Under the pieces are notes generated by a model. That model did not search any database. It was not told where the DNA came from and worked only from the letters and a program-made list of their open reading frames with translations. The position numbers were made by a program, and so were the translations under genes. From NCBI GenBank assembly GCA_023374045.1, contig CM041779.1:148553485-148617484 (forward strand): a DNA stretch of 64,000 nucleotides, given 5' to 3'. Source of the DNA: Limonium bicolor (taxonomy: Eukaryota; Streptophyta; Magnoliopsida; Caryophyllales; Plumbaginaceae). This document shows, piece after piece, positions 12,775 through 25,700 of the stretch. Positions within the stretch are counted from its first letter, which is position 1. Each line of letters starts with the position of its first letter.

Positions 12775-13068
12775 CTACAGGTACCGCCATGACAGGGTCC
12801 TAGTGTCACTGTATTGTGTGTACACAAGTTTAGGATTGAAGTTTGAACATAACATGACGGTATTCTCACAAAGTTCCTCCACGTTCTCAAGATAATTTCT
12901 TTTTACAGTTTGGTGGTTAAAGGTCCCATTACGGGCGACGGTCTCGCGGAGTTCATGGTGCTCCCGGTCCGCTTGCCCTGGTGTTCTTGGGTGACCCTTT
13001 CCACGACGTTGTAGTAGTAGTGGCGCTCGCCTCTGGCAGTGCCTAATGATACGGCGCTTGGTCGTCAA
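12775..13068 (-). CDS. Possible gag-start remnant, 97 codons
   Basis: This minus-strand frame begins about 540 bp after the primer site, where gag normally starts. The N-terminal 40 residues are rich in Arg, Lys and His (for example RRIIRHCQRR), and the rest has no zinc knuckle or capsid motif that I can see. It is far below the usual gag length of several hundred residues. It could be a vestige or a chance frame; I do not assign a function. Confidence 0.2.
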   Translation of the reverse strand: MTTKRRIIRHCQRRAPLLLQRRGKGHPRTPGQADREHHELRETVARNGTFNHQTVKRNYLENVEELCENTVMLCSNFNPKLVYTQYSDTRTLSWRYL

Positions 13069-13611
13069 TGGAGGTATGACATTGAGGTTGTATTAATGTT
13101 ACAGGAGCAGGAATTATTCATTCGCTGCTAGAGTGTTTAGACAGTCTGTTGGGCTTGGTAGCCCTTTTCCCTATATTCGGGGATTATATTTCTTAGTTGT
13201 ATTATACTCGTTGGGTTGTGGCGGGAGGGGTACTGTCGGCGGTAGTTCGTACTGGATTTCCACATGAAAGTGGATTGTCGCCAATGTACTCATGACGTTT
13301 GTGTCTCCTCCTGGCTGAGCTCTCAGCTGGACCTTAACAGGGGTAATATTCCCGGGCCTTTATGCCCTTGGCCAGCTTCCTGGCTCACACCACCATTAGA
13401 TGTCGGTATTACCGTTCGTCTCCTCAATAACACACTATAATACGATCAACTCATTTGTGTGCCCCAAGGGCTACACTTGCAGGCCAAAGGCTCTGCCAAC
13501 ACATAATTCCATTAAGACAAAGACGTTTCGTACCTCACAAACGTTTCCCAAGTTTCCCAAATCCTAAGCTCACTGTCTTAACCTAGTATCTCGTCATCAG
13601 AGCGGTACTCC

Positions 13612-13623
13612 GCTCTGATACCA
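13612..13623 (-). other. Primer binding site, initiator tRNA-Met type
   Basis: The minus strand reads TGGTATCAGAGC, complementary to the 3' end of plant initiator tRNA-Met. Four bases (AAAG) separate it from the canonical ACA end of the 5' LTR. It is followed by a short inverted repeat around GAGCGGTACTCCGCTC. Confidence 0.88.
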
Positions 13624-15905
13624 CTTTTGTAACACCCCTCTCAAATTAACATGTAATAGTCACTCACGTCAACAGATAAATAAGGCGTCTTACAGCGGAA
13701 AAGTAAATAACGACATTAAACTCACTCGGGTGTCACCTGCCGTTACTCGCCCATGCGAATAACGAGGCAGAACTAAATCAAACAACTAAAAATACACATC
13801 ACTACTAAACCACTGTGATAACGAGATAACCCTATACATCATACTAAGTCCACATCTAATACAGTAGACAAGTGAGCATCTATTTCAAATTCCAGGTAAA
13901 TGTAACATTACCATCACACGTCTACAGCCTGGTATCGTTATACAATAAATTCCTTACGCAATACTTGTAGTAATCCTATCTACCCTGTTCCCGCACTTCG
14001 GATTCAACGTAGATCAACAACCTGCACAAATAGTGTAGTCTCAGCGATAGACGCTAAGTATGCCGGATCTGGACCCTATTGGTCACTTGTCATTTTTAAC
14101 CGTCTTGATATTAGATTGATTTAATGATTTGTCATTTTACAGATATAATAAATACTGTAACAACATGCATGATCATATAATCATTCATCTAATCAAACAG
14201 TCACTTATCAACATACACAACAATCACACATCACATAACACGACGGCATTAATAATTCATACGCCGCATTTTATCATCATCATATATTACAACATTCGGC
14301 CCCCCGGGCTCTCACATATCATTTGTTTAGTTAGAACTGTCGGGCGTCAGTTAGGACAACCCGAAACATACTCACTTGGACAGTAGTCCCACGTACACAC
14401 AAGGTGCTCACTGCCCTGATCATCCGAAGACTCTGGGACTAATTCACTTTGCCTTTGTAAAGGCGTCCATTTAGGTGGCCAAGGGCCTGGTGCCAACGGT
14501 AGCACACTCCGCCTGACGATCTATGTAGGCTCGTTCAGGATTAACTAGGGTAGACCCGATACGGGATAACCCAAGAGATCTCTACGCGCGACCAGCAGCC
14601 AGTGACTGTCTGGATTAAGATACATCATCACATTCATTAACTTTCCACTGTTAGCTTTGTTAGTTAGATAGTCAGTTACAGTTTAGTTATGAAGCACATC
14701 ACTTAATTTGTTGGCTGCCCTATGGGTCTTACGCATGCCTAGAATTATTCTAGGTAGTATTCACATTCGAGTCAAGCTCTAGGGACCGACAATGTCGTGT
14801 CCCGTAAGTATTTTACTAGGTTATAACTACATACTTGTAACTTAGCGTATTAGGTCAGACAACAGTGGTCACAACACACATTTCGCATATGTAGTTTTAT
14901 ATAAGAGATCTACAGTCGACATAGTATTAGTCCCGTAGGACGTTCGTGCATAATAAATAATGCAGTGAACAAACTACACATCACACAAATAAATCACATA
15001 CATACATTCACACAAGTTATTTATCAAACAAATCCGAGCCCGAGGAATTCCTCAGGACAACTCGGATCAAATCCCTTTACAAACCGTACACCGTGGACCA
15101 AGGATGCGCAATATGGATCTCTAAGCTTCTCGAGCGCGTACGTCCGACAGGCGGTCTAACAATACGAAGAATACTAAATGTCAATCCACATGACAATACG
15201 ATTCGGTATTCCCGAATAACGCCAGTAACCCCGGTTTTACACCCCGAACTTTCAATTGTTAATAGTTAAGGTATCGTTATCTTTAAAAACTCTTTACTCG
15301 TAGTATGTATTAATATACAGTTTACGAGGACGTCGGTTTTTATTCGAACGTCGTGGCTTACGTTTTTAAACGTAGGAATTATATTTCCTATCCCATAGTA
15401 TTTTATAAACGTTACGCCTGATACAAAATTGTTCGTTCTCGTATCATTACTTCAACTGTTGCATCGCATGCATGGGTATTGTTATAACCTTTAGTTGCAT
15501 GTATGGGTACATTTTATAACCTATGGTTGTTTGCATTCCTTGCAACGTTAGTTTATACTACATAGCATAATACTATTCTCTAACATACCTTATATTATAC
15601 AACTTCCCAATTATGTGACAAATTGTATTTATTTAAAACCTTATGAATTGTAGTATATAATTATACTAACAAGTCAATGTTCATTATTTATTATTATATG
15701 GTTTGTAATCCATAATATATATGTGCATGTTATTTGCGCCGGTTTTGCATATTTGTAAATATGTACATTGATTTCTTAATGTAACACGAAGCCATATATT
15801 AGGTGCATGTTCATTCCTCACCCAAAGGTTTATTTAACCTTCTAAAAATCATATATTAATCATAGTATTTTATGTCATTGTATACTATATTTTTATATCT
15901 TCATT

Positions 15906-15913
15906 TTGATATA

Positions 15914-15967
<54 letters not shown>

Positions 15968-15968
15968 C
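15906..15968. repeat. (AT)n(GT)n microsatellite in 5' LTR
   Basis: A TATATA run of about 45 bases passes into a short GT run. The Tyr-Ile repeat reading frame here is only a by-product of the dinucleotide tract. Confidence 0.9.
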
Positions 15969-18900
15969 TAGTATGCTAGCTTTTATAACTATGCTTTTGA
16001 CCACATAACAATATTTAGTTTCACATTTACATCCTGGTATCACATCGTATGATATTTTATACGTCATTAGTTTATAACATATAGTTTTAGTACTTATATT
16101 TATGTACCGAGAATGACATATACTTACAATACACTATTACTTCTTTATTTACATAATCCTCTTTTATTACAATATAGTCACACAACTTATACCATGTTAT
16201 AATACCTTGTTTTATATAATCAAAACGTTGTAATAGGATATAACCTATAGTTTTGTAATATTTCCCCTTAATTGCCAGATAGGCATATATTCAATCTTTC
16301 ATTTCCTTTCAAACCCCACACTTTATTATTATTACGATTTCACCACAATTTTTATAACATACTTAACTCACCATATATATTATAGCATTTGAATTATATA
16401 GTATGTATACTATATAGTTTCAATATTTCCGAAGAATACAAACAAACCCCTTAGGTTCTGTTTTTATTTGTTTTAACCCTTAACTTCCCATATTTATGCT
16501 TCTACCACAAATCTCATAATATTTTTTACATATCATATGTTATTTCATTCCAAACATTATATTAGTTATAACATATAGTTTGTATATGTTATTTCCTTAA
16601 TATTACTGAACAACCCATAACTGTTTGGTATTTTTCTTTTCCCAGCCACTATTCTTTTCTTATTTACATCTTGCCCCAAATTTATACTATATACTTTCAT
16701 ATGTCACAAAAATCATATATTATACTCTTTTATCAATATACCCCTTTACATAACTCCAAAAATTCCCAAATTTCATACTTAGGATATAAATCACATATTA
16801 ACCAAACTACACCTCTACTTTTCGGTATTTACGTTTTATACCCCATAAGTTTTATAAATTCAACATTCCACTTATAATGTTAACATAAGTTCATAAATTA
16901 ATTATTTATGATATTAAATTTGGTCAAACCTCCTAATATGGTCTATGTTGACCCAATAACTTTCAGTTTGACCAGAAGTTTATGTATTGCGGTTTTGACC
17001 ACACTTTCTCAAAAATTACCATTTGACCCCCATATTTTATTAAACCCAATAAGATTCATAGAATATCCCTTTTAACATATAGTTTTCGATTTTATTTATA
17101 TTCAGTCTCTAAAATTTATTTAAATTGCAACTCAACTCCGAATTATTTCGGTAATATATATTTGTTCTGAATTCACTTTAAATTCATTTTTAGCTTAACA
17201 TAGCAACTAAATTAAATGGCCTAAAATGCTTGGCCTTGTTACATTAATTAACATAGAATATAATTACACATAAATGTCATAAAACAATGTATGTTTACGG
17301 TTGATAGTATAGATTCCTTTAATATTTTTCTAAAATTATTTAATTACTCCCCATGACATAATATGTCCTCTCAACCTTATATTACCAACTAAAAATGTTA
17401 TAAAACATTATATCACTTAGTAAGCTATTCCAAGCTCTGTTCACTCACGGCTTGTATTTAATGTAATCAAATAACATATAGACTTTATCATGTATTAAGT
17501 TTAGTATACTTACCATGTTTTCAAGTAATCCAAACTAGCCAAAGCTCCAAGGCTCACGGTTTGTAGGCATAACTCTACGCTTCTCCTCTTATCTTGATGG
17601 GGTACTTGGGAGTGGTTCACGCCTTGGTTTAGAGCTGGTTTCATGGCCTACTCCCGCCTGTTTTTCCAGGGCAAAACAAGTGCTAAGCTATGCTATCTTG
17701 ACTTTAGCAATATGGCTCTCGGTAATACATGGAGGAAAAAGGCAAGTTTTTCCCTTACCCAAAAACGGCACCACCAGGAGGTTCCTGTTTGGGTGTTGCT
17801 GCTATACGACCTGGGCATTTGCCTTCTGTCTTTTTTTTTTACAAGAGGAGAGTAAAAGTTTAAGCTAGGAAGCTGAGCACACATTACCGGAAATAGAGGA
17901 GAAGAGATGGGACTTGTGTTTGGTTTTACCGGGTCTCTGATGCTGGACACATGGCATTTACGCCTGTTTTGTTTGATGAACAACAGCGGTATTAATACTA
18001 CTATCATCCCCAGGTACTATCGGTGAACAAAGGGAAATAGAGGAAGATTTTTCCTCACCTGAAGCATGGTACCAGAGGGCGCTTGTATGGTTGTTGCGCC
18101 TGGTTTGGAAGGATAGAACAGGTGTACACTACATTTATGTTAGTATACATTACCGGTAAAACATAGAGGAATGGTGTGGTAATTTTTTTTGTTACCAAAA
18201 ACTCGCGATCAAGAGGAGTCCTTTTCTGGGATTTTCGTTCCTTCACTAAGTGCTGGGAACCTCCTGTTTCACGTGAAGGAAAACAGCGAGATAAACAGAG
18301 AGAACTGGAAATGTTTCACGGTAGTACAAGAAGGAATGGACCATGATTTACTTCCTTACCGGCATGGGCGTGGGTGCAGTTCCTTGGCTACTGCGCAAGG
18401 CATGGTTGTTTGCCCTCTGTCTTGTACGTGGCAAAAGACAGTGGGGATCCCTCTGGTTCGGTGCTTGGTGGAAACAGAAGGAGGATGGCTTATATGGAGT
18501 CGGTAATGCTATCAGTATGAGGAAGAAGGATATGACTAGTTTTTTTTTTCTTCTTGCCGATGCTTGGTAAACAAGGAGGTTGCATGAGTTCTGCTATGGC
18601 ATGAACTAGGAGGTTTCTCCTCTGTTTTTGTACGAAGAATGCAGTGAACATGCTGGGGGAAACACTGGAAGAAGGTCGGTAGTACATAGTAGAAGGTTTG
18701 GGCTATTTTCGTGATTGTTTATCTTCCTCAGAGGGAGTTACGTTGTATCCCTTCTCTTCTTCTATTTTCAGACGAGAACCCACTCGCAATGGATGGAGAT
18801 GAAGCTCCTTGAGTGGATGTCGCCACCGTAGGGACCATGGACGTTCCAACCAGTTCACCTTGCTTTGATGCAGTAGCTGTGGAAGATAAGCTTCGTCATG

Positions 18901-19844
18901 TGAGGAGAGAAACAGCAAGGAGAAGCGAGAGGCTTCTGGTTCTGGAATGATAGCATGCTTGGAGTCTTCGGTTGGAGAAGAAGAAGCTGAAGATTGGTGA
19001 AATTATCGAAATGCAGTAGAGGATGACAAGTCTGTTTACTCTGGAGAAGTTGTGGAGATCACTCTCCTCTCCTCTGCTGTTACATGTCGAGAAGCCATCA
19101 ATCTCACGCACAGACTGGCTTAGTTCACTGGTAAAAGAACGAGAATGAGTAAAAAGGAGGAAGGTGGTGTTATCCTCGGTTTTGAACTCAGCAGGAATAC
19201 CGAGAGACGAAAAGGAACCGGCTGAGATAGTGGTAGTAGGTATGAATTGGTATGTGGTGGTGGGAAGTTAGAGTAGTCGATTAAACTGTAAGAATTGTCG
19301 GATGGGACAAGAAGAGATGGGTTCATTAGCATATATAAACAAAGTGTACCTTTTGTCATGTTAATGCATTGAGATGCTACTCCACTTTTCGCTATTAGGT
19401 AACCGGCCACACCTTTCCATGTCCCTGTCGATCGGTAAGTAAGTAGTAGCAGTAGTAGGTCGGTACTTAGGCTTTGATTTACTAGTATATATATATTATA
19501 TGTTCATGTATGTCTGGTGGTTCATATTGGATACGTGAATTTGGTGGTGCAGGTTGTGCAAGTGAGTGTGGTGGTCTCATTGGCAGGCCGTCGGAAGCAG
19601 GCACCAAGGTAGAAAAAAAGTATGTTTAGCTACTAATATAAAAGGACGTATAATGTTATCATAAGGCATAGGTTGAGTCATGTTCAGTTGTTTTGGAGCC
19701 GGATAATAGGCTAGCTAGAATATTAATGAAACGGTTGGTACATGGTCATAGCATAAGAAAGTTTGTCTTGTTGAGTCAAGTCATCTATTGTAGTAGAATA
19801 TAGTAGTCTACTTGTAATAATTCGTGGGGTAAAATACTGAATTT

Positions 19845-19913
19845 GAGCACAGCTCATCGGTTTAAAGCTTCGGGAATGGTACGAGAGGTCTTGGGTTCGA
19901 ATCCTGTCTAAAG
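19845..19913 (+). other. tRNA-like sequence in 5' LTR
   Basis: Second copy of the sequence at 7966-8036, with B-box GGGTTCGAATCC and an A-box-like AGCTCATCGG. It differs from the other copy by several single-base changes and indels, so it shows no sign of being kept as a tRNA gene. Confidence 0.5.
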
Positions 19914-20165
19914 CTGTTTGCTCACTTTTTGGTTCAGCCTAAACGTTATAATATTGTAACGTTTGTTGTATATGTACATATATATGTACGTGACCGTATT
20001 AATGTGTAACGTCGTCATATTTCGGACACGTATATGTTCGTACTATTTAATTATTCGTTCCATCACAAGTTGTTACGTGCTCGTAATAATGTAGACATTA
20101 TTGTTTAGGCCATAATTTAATTGGTTATATATCCAATCCACATTTAATTAAGTAGGGGTATTTCA

Positions 20166-20670
20166 CTGGAGACACAATCCGCAAAGTCACGGTAGTCTCT
20201 AAGGGAGGGGGTACGGGAACTCAGCCTATCTTCTGCGTAAAGGATGTTATTAAAGTCCCCCGCAACAACCTAGAGGCCCATCATGTTCGTGCTAATGCTG
20301 GTGACGTCCTCCCAGAGAAGGGATCTGAGCAGAGGGTTGTTCCGACCGTAGACAACCGACAAAGAGAAGGAGGAGGAATCAAGAAAAGAGGCTTTACAGG
20401 TAAGCATTTGGTCAGAGACATGGATAGGAGAAAGAGTAATGATAGAGGGGTTATAGAGGATCTAGATGTGACCATTGGGATGCACGTCATAGTTATGGAC
20501 AAAGTTCCACAAGGGGAAGAAGCGAGAGAGGAGCGGAAGGTGATTACTGTGAGAGACATGAGTTTCTAGGAGGCCGAAGGCGAAGAGGTTATTACTAGAC
20601 ACAAATTTTGAGATCTCTCTTAATTGGGATGATCATTACACCCCCTAACATTCCAAACTGCTAAGTTCAT
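20166..20670 (-). pseudogene. LINE ORF2 start, AP-type endonuclease
   Basis: ORF2 begins at the ATG at 20670-20668 with MNLAVWNVRG, the usual opening of plant L1 endonucleases. A frameshift follows near 20630. Further on are an LLETHV block, a stop at 20464-20462 where the family has Trp (GHI-stop-ILYN), and VVAGDFNNIL with the catalytic Asp-Asn near 20243-20268. The frame then runs into the 18.4-kb element and resumes at 1748. In the intact family this domain nicks target DNA to prime reverse transcription. Confidence 0.85.
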
Positions 20671-20679
20671 GTGGGGGGG

Positions 20680-21410
20680 GGGGGGGGGGGGGTTGAGGAG
20701 GAAGAGGGAGGGGGCGGAGGAAGCAGGCCCCTGGTCTAGGATAGCAAAGGGGTTAGCAAGGATGGGGGGAGGCCAACCGAAGGAGGGTAAAGAGTCACTT
20801 TAGGGACCTTACCTTTAGAGGGGACTAAACGCAAGGGGATTGGAGAGTCAGTGGAAAGGATAAGCTGAAGGGAGGGAGACATAAGATCAGGGAGGGAAGG
20901 GGATTTAGAGATCGGGAGTCGAGGGGTGGGTTGGGGAGGAGGGGAGCTGGGGGTTGGCAGAGAGGGGCACAAGGATGGAGGGGGAGCGGAGGTGGAGGAG
21001 GAGGGGGTGGGGCGGGAGTCGGGAGGAGAGGGGTGGCACCGGGAGTCTTAGCCGAAGCTTCCGAATGGGCGAGGGCCAGAGGAAGGGCATCGCGAGCAGG
21101 ATGGCCAATGAGGTTGCAAGTGGAGCAGAAAACGGGCTCCCACTCGTATACCAATTTTTGGAAGAGAGAACCCCAGGAGTCCGGATCTCGATCTCTCTGG
21201 TAATGTCCTAGGTTGAAGTCCACCTCCACAAGGGCACGTGCGAAAGAAATTCTAGATTTGGTAGCCGTGGAGTGATCAGTGTAGAAGGAGTACCAAGTTT
21301 AGAGCAAATTTTAGCTATACTAGATTGGGACCAGAGACTTATAGGGAGTTGGGGAGCTGGATCCACACCGGGATGCGTTTAAGATCTCTGGGATTGAAAG
21401 AGAGGTTTGG
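20680..21410 (-). pseudogene. LINE ORF1, distal DUF4283 and zinc knuckle
   Basis: The minus strand resumes a DUF4283-like domain (IPVWIQLPNSL near 21360-21390, then ISFARALVEVDFN near 21215-21255) and leads to a knuckle CSTCNLIGHPARD at 21126-21085. The fourth zinc ligand, normally Cys, is Asp. After that comes a Pro/Ser-rich tail and a G run at 20673-20692. Such ORF1 proteins bind the element RNA. Stops and frame changes (for example after PNSL) show it is broken. It is separated from its N-terminal half by the 6.3-kb LTR element. Confidence 0.8.
21406..21410. repeat. Target-site duplication TTTGG, left copy
   Basis: TTTGG directly precedes the LTR at 21411 and recurs directly after the element at 27723-27727. 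Keeping one copy rejoins the LINE ORF1 frame (KKWSPNLSFNPRDLKR), which supports these boundaries. Confidence 0.92.
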
Positions 21411-22739
21411 TGTAATGCCCAACCTTAATCCGGAAATTTTTGCGCGGAAGCGAGACCCCAAGGGGCTCTTACGGATTAGGCCATAAGACCATTAGGCATC
21501 ACCGGCGTTGGGTCAAAAGACCCAACCAGCCTATTACTGAGTGCAGATGGAACAACCATCCACTTAGCCACAAGCAAGAGTCAGAGTGGACTTAATCCTC
21601 CAACGACAAGTCCTTCACTGACTCACATTCCCGTGGCCCGGATGCCTCGGTCGAATGCCGGCTGCAGCTTAGACTGAGTCAACTCCGTCCCTCTCCCTGC
21701 AGCCCGAGTACATGTGCGTCCCTTAGCGGCCCACTCGTCCTCGGCACCGTCGGGCCTCCAACAGTCTAACAGCCAAAGACCCCAACTAGTACGAATCAGT
21801 AAGGTGTGCTAACGCGGACCACGTCGCACCCTGTCTCCGCCCTGTTCCAGGACTCAACACTTGCCGAACCGTAAGACGGCTCTGATGTGCACTGCCCTTG
21901 CACCTTTCGTGGCAGGAGTCATACAATCAGGATGACCCTTAGTTGCCTCGTGCCAGTGGTCACACTAGCACTCGCAACCTGAGGGCGGCATTGACCACAA
22001 AGTGGTCATTACCTCTTGGAGTCGATACCAAGCCATCCTGGGGACATGCATGCTCGCTGGCTTGCCCGGTCCCTTTTAGGCCCAGGCAGGTGCCTTCCAC
22101 GACACCCACTAACTGACCTAGGGGTCAGCACTGAGCACAACATGCTCAGACCATTGGAGTCGCTACCAAGCCACCCTGGCAGCGTGCATGCTCAAGGCAC
22201 ATCCGGTCCTCATTGGGCCCGGACAGATGCCCTCCACAGCATCCGCAAACACGGCCCTCACTTGAGTCACAAGCTGACGTAACTCAGCTCGGCCCAGACA
22301 ACCTCTAGTTGCTTCGTGCCTGTGGTTACACCGGCACTCGCTACCTGAGGATAGCTCTGAGCACAACGTGCTCAAGCTACTGGAGTCACTGCCAAGCCAC
22401 CCTGGCAGTGTGCATACCCGAAGGCATACCCGGTCCTTACTAGTCCCGGACGGGTGTCCTCCACAAACACCCGCTAACTCGGCCCTCGCTCGAGTCACAA
22501 GCTGGCGCAACTCAGCTCGGCCAACACCAACGCAACGTGCCCTTCAACTGATGCCCATCCCTCGGACCTTCGTCCTCGGGGGTCTCAAGGACCGTGGAAC
22601 TTAAGGGGCTAGGTCAAAGCGACAATCAAGTATGGGGTTGACAAGCAATCCCAACACAAGTCTTAACGGGCACCAACCAAAGGGCAAACTGGCATGGAGC
22701 TACTTGTAACCAAGCAGCTCGCCAAAAAGGGGCATGACA
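21411..22739 (-). repeat. 3' LTR of the 6.3-kb element
   Basis: Near-identical to 26389-27722, differing by a few single-base indels and substitutions. It is GC-rich. Between about 21938 and 22525 it contains imperfect internal repeats built on GGAGTCGCTACCAAGCCACC and CTCAGCTCGGCC. Confidence 0.92.
21938..22525. repeat. Internal repeats within the LTR
   Basis: The phrase TTGGAGTCG.TACCAAGCCA.CCTGG occurs near 22017, 22153 and 22378, each followed by a GCATGC or GCATAC segment and a CCGGTCC segment. The AGTTGCYTCGTGCC opener occurs near 21940 and 22310. The same array is in the other LTR (26925-27510), so it predates insertion. Confidence 0.7.
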
Positions 22740-22756
22740 AACCTCCCCCACCGAAG
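22740..22756 (-). other. Polypurine tract of the 6.3-kb element
   Basis: The minus strand reads CTTCGGTGGGGGAGGTT directly before the 3' LTR start TGTCATGCC, as expected for the plus-strand primer. Confidence 0.75.
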
Positions 22757-25700
22757 CTCTTGCCGTCCCCGGCAAGATACCACGATAAGTCTTAGCTCAA
22801 CTAAGTAGATTTTATCATGCTCCAACAGTTTCCCTACTTTGAAGGTATAACAACCCACAGACGATGTCTTTGACCAACACACACAGGTAACTGCCTTGAA
22901 CCGTTAGCCGGTGTGTTTCCCGAAGCTCATACATTTTTGACTTCTACCACGTTCTACTTGAATGGGTCATCGGTCTGTAGAGCACCTCAGCGTCGGTGGC
23001 CTTTTGTGTCATTTTCTTCGCGACACATCGCCACTTGGTGCCCTGATGCTCAATTTGTTGTGATGTCCTGAGTCCTTCCATTCACGTCACAACGACACCA
23101 AGTGAACAGCGAACACGCTGCTGCGACATCCTGAGTCCTTCCATTCGTGGCGCAGCAACATTCCGATGTTGTGCAGTAATAGGTTCCCCATGTCTCTTCA
23201 ATGTCAATGTCCTTAGTCCTTCAATTCGCATCAACACTTACTGCACTATCCGTCATCGGCGACATCAGCCCTAAGAAGCCGAGTCTTAACTGGTTGTGCC
23301 TACTCCTGTGCAGAATTTGCATGAGTGACAAAGACCTTGACAGGTCAACGTCTGCACGCCAGATGGGTCGATTCCTCTTAAGCTATGCCCGAGAAACAAC
23401 CACCTCAAAGGAACCAAGTAGTTTCAGTGCTAAGCACCTAACTACGAGACGCAGGGGCAACGTCGAAGCCATAAGAAGGAACTTCCCCACCGGGGGCAAG
23501 TGGGACGTCCCAACTGTATCCAAGTACTATAACAAAATTCCCTAGGTTCCACCTTAGTGGAGCCCCGGGCCAAAGCCACACTTCCACTAGAACTCTGGGA
23601 CTTCCCACAGGCATGGGGCCCCCAAGGGGACCGCACCACTTCCTGTTAAACTTCGCAATATAGTAACTATCGCGGCACCGCAAGGCAACTTGCAAGTGCA
23701 CCCAACACTTGGTAGCACGAAGCTACATCGGGTCTCAAGTCCCATTTTGAGCCAAAGGTAGTTTGAGCTTTAGATCACATCGCTAATTCTGCTCTAGGTC
23801 ACCATGGTTTGCGAAGATTTCACATTAAACCACGAGACTAAGCGAATTAGATCTCACAGTACAAGTAGACCGGCTAGAAAGATGGGCCAATCGGCCCCCT
23901 TTTCAACTTAGTACGGCGACAACATCCCCAACACCAGATTCTGGTGAGGCCACCTTAAGCTCAAGCGATCAAAGTCTACGAAGACTAGTCGTGGACTTAT
24001 GACAACCCTTGAATCAAGTTTCGACACAGCATCCGCTTTCTACACAAAGGAGAAGGGCAAGGTTGTTATGGGAGCACCCCTAATGTGCCTCCTTATCAGG
24101 AGCACAGGTTGTCCACCCTTAATTGGAACGAATCGTCCAATTTACGAGGGATTCCAAGAGTTTCCTAGGACCCGTGGGATTTATCCTTCCGCACCTCAGA
24201 TCTCGCAACACATACACTTCACCGCAGGGTTTGGAAGGTCTCTCCTCGCTAGGAGGAAACCAAGCTAACGTCCAATTTTACTTAGAACCACGTATGCACC
24301 TTACCACTAAGGGTTTGCAAAAGGCTACTTTCTCATGAGCTTAAATGCTCATTTGCCGATAGTAGGACCAATTGAATCCCCATCACGTTTCTAAGGCCAA
24401 CGTTGGCTCCGTTCCAAAAGAACACCACTTCTTGGTATCACCTCCTTTACTAGGTTCCCTTTACCAACTAACCCTGGAGCTCAGGGGACTTAGGTCATTG
24501 CCACAACAACCTTGTCTACGGATTATCCGCAAGGTTTTGTTGGCGACATGACCTTGTTATCGGCCTAACAGCCCATAACAATCCACGACGTCCGAGAACG
24601 TCAAATCCACCAGCACACTCCGGCAGCTTGCCTACACAGTAGGCTCGCTTGGTGAAGTGACAACACCGATCGAGGTATGGAAACAAACAAGTCCTTGGCT
24701 TACCAGCCTTTGACCCGCCCACAAGAATACCTAGTTGGACAAGCCAACCCTCAAGGAAGCCAACAACCTCAAATTGCCATGATCAATCAAGGGGACCGAT
24801 CCTCGCTTCTAAGGTGCGTTCACCCTCAGACTCGGTCTCTTGAAGCTTATACCAGAATTCAGTGTATCTTACATCTTAGGCTAACCCATCGGACTGTCAT
24901 AACATTGTGCACATCTCCGTGTGAACCTTTAGCTCAACACGAATTACCACATCTCAGTGGCGGGTCCGGACCGCAATAACCAAGTTCTTTGATGCGCACT
25001 GCCAATAGGTCAACACAACGTCATCCATCAACAACCAAAGATGGTTGGACCTACCAAACACAGGATTACACCTGGAGGCCGAGGACTCACCGGCAACGTC
25101 GAAAACACCTATGTTTTAACTTTTGCCAGCAATGGCAGGGGCAAGAAACCTATGTCAAACACTTTGCTCGGTCAATCCTTGGTTGCAACCGTTAAGCCAA
25201 ACTCTGTTGACCATCTAAAACCTCAACATGATTCATATCCATAAATGAACTGAAAGGCTAAGATTGACCAGCATGTCTAAAGGTTCATCAAGCGACTCTA
25301 GCAACGTTCCAACGATGTCTTTTAAGACCTGCTAGTCTTCAAAACCCTCGTCACTGATCAAGAGACGAAGATGTTTGAACATCGGATCGTGCTAACGTCC
25401 CAAACAACGGAGCGATGCTCCTACGGCAGCTTGGGCCTCTCCCAGCAGCCGACAAATAGTCATCCGATTGACACCGCTAGACCAAGCCCAAGATCTGAAT
25501 CGTTGACCTCTAAGAGGACAAGGCTCAGCTCAGGCCTTCGGTCTGAACGGCCAAAAGCCATTCTGAGAGACTGGGTTTGCAGCCAGCACCTAATCCAGGT
25601 CGGCTCCAACAAGCTCATTTACAGCAACATGAGATCAAACTTCTTTCATTGCAGCTTCAGGCGAAGGCAAGAAAGGAGAACTCAAGGTAAGCCCATAAGG

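Larger units (their letters stand above)
8290..13627 (-). other. Non-coding interior of the 18.4-kb element
   Basis: This 5.3-kb interior has no reading frame over about 100 codons and no retroviral-type motif on either strand. It contains a second polypurine-like tract near 8894-8911, three short inverted-repeat motifs at 8735-8852, and a repeated CTTGCAGTRGCAAG motif near 12503 and 12557. The minus-strand frame 13068-12775 is the only one sitting where gag would begin. Confidence 0.75.
1749..20165 (-). mobile_element. 18.4-kb non-coding LTR retrotransposon (LARD-like)
   Basis: Two near-identical direct repeats of about 6.54 kb (1749-8289 and 13628-20165) flank a 5.34-kb interior. Orientation is minus: a TGGTATCAGAGC primer site lies four bases inside the right-hand LTR and a polypurine tract abuts the left-hand LTR. 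No gag, protease, RT or integrase similarity is visible in either strand of the interior. The size and lack of coding fit large retrotransposon derivatives (LARDs), mobilised in trans. Very long LTRs of this kind are uncommon. Insertion into the LINE endonuclease region is clear, but no perfect 5-bp target duplication is seen. Confidence 0.88.
13628..20165 (-). repeat. 5' LTR of the 18.4-kb element (6538 bp)
   Basis: Direct repeat of 1749-8289. On the minus strand it begins TGAAATACCCC and ends GGGGTGTTACA, an imperfect inverted terminal pair. Differences from the other LTR are scattered single-base changes plus many one-to-few-base indels in AT-rich stretches. It contains the second copies of the tRNA-like sequence (19845-19913) and the AT/GT microsatellite (15906-15968). 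Confidence 0.9.

Noticed and set aside
12775..13068. A clear gag gene in the 18.4-kb element
   Set aside because: Position fits but there is no gag motif and only 97 codons, so it is listed only as a weak remnant.
15885..16067. A short protein with a Tyr-Ile repeat
   Set aside because: The repeat is the translation of an AT/GT microsatellite in an LTR.
20673..20692. Long G run as a G-quadruplex regulatory element
   Set aside because: It sits within a decayed LINE between ORF1 and ORF2 and a similar run at 1584-1597 is also in LINE coding DNA; slippage is a simpler reading.
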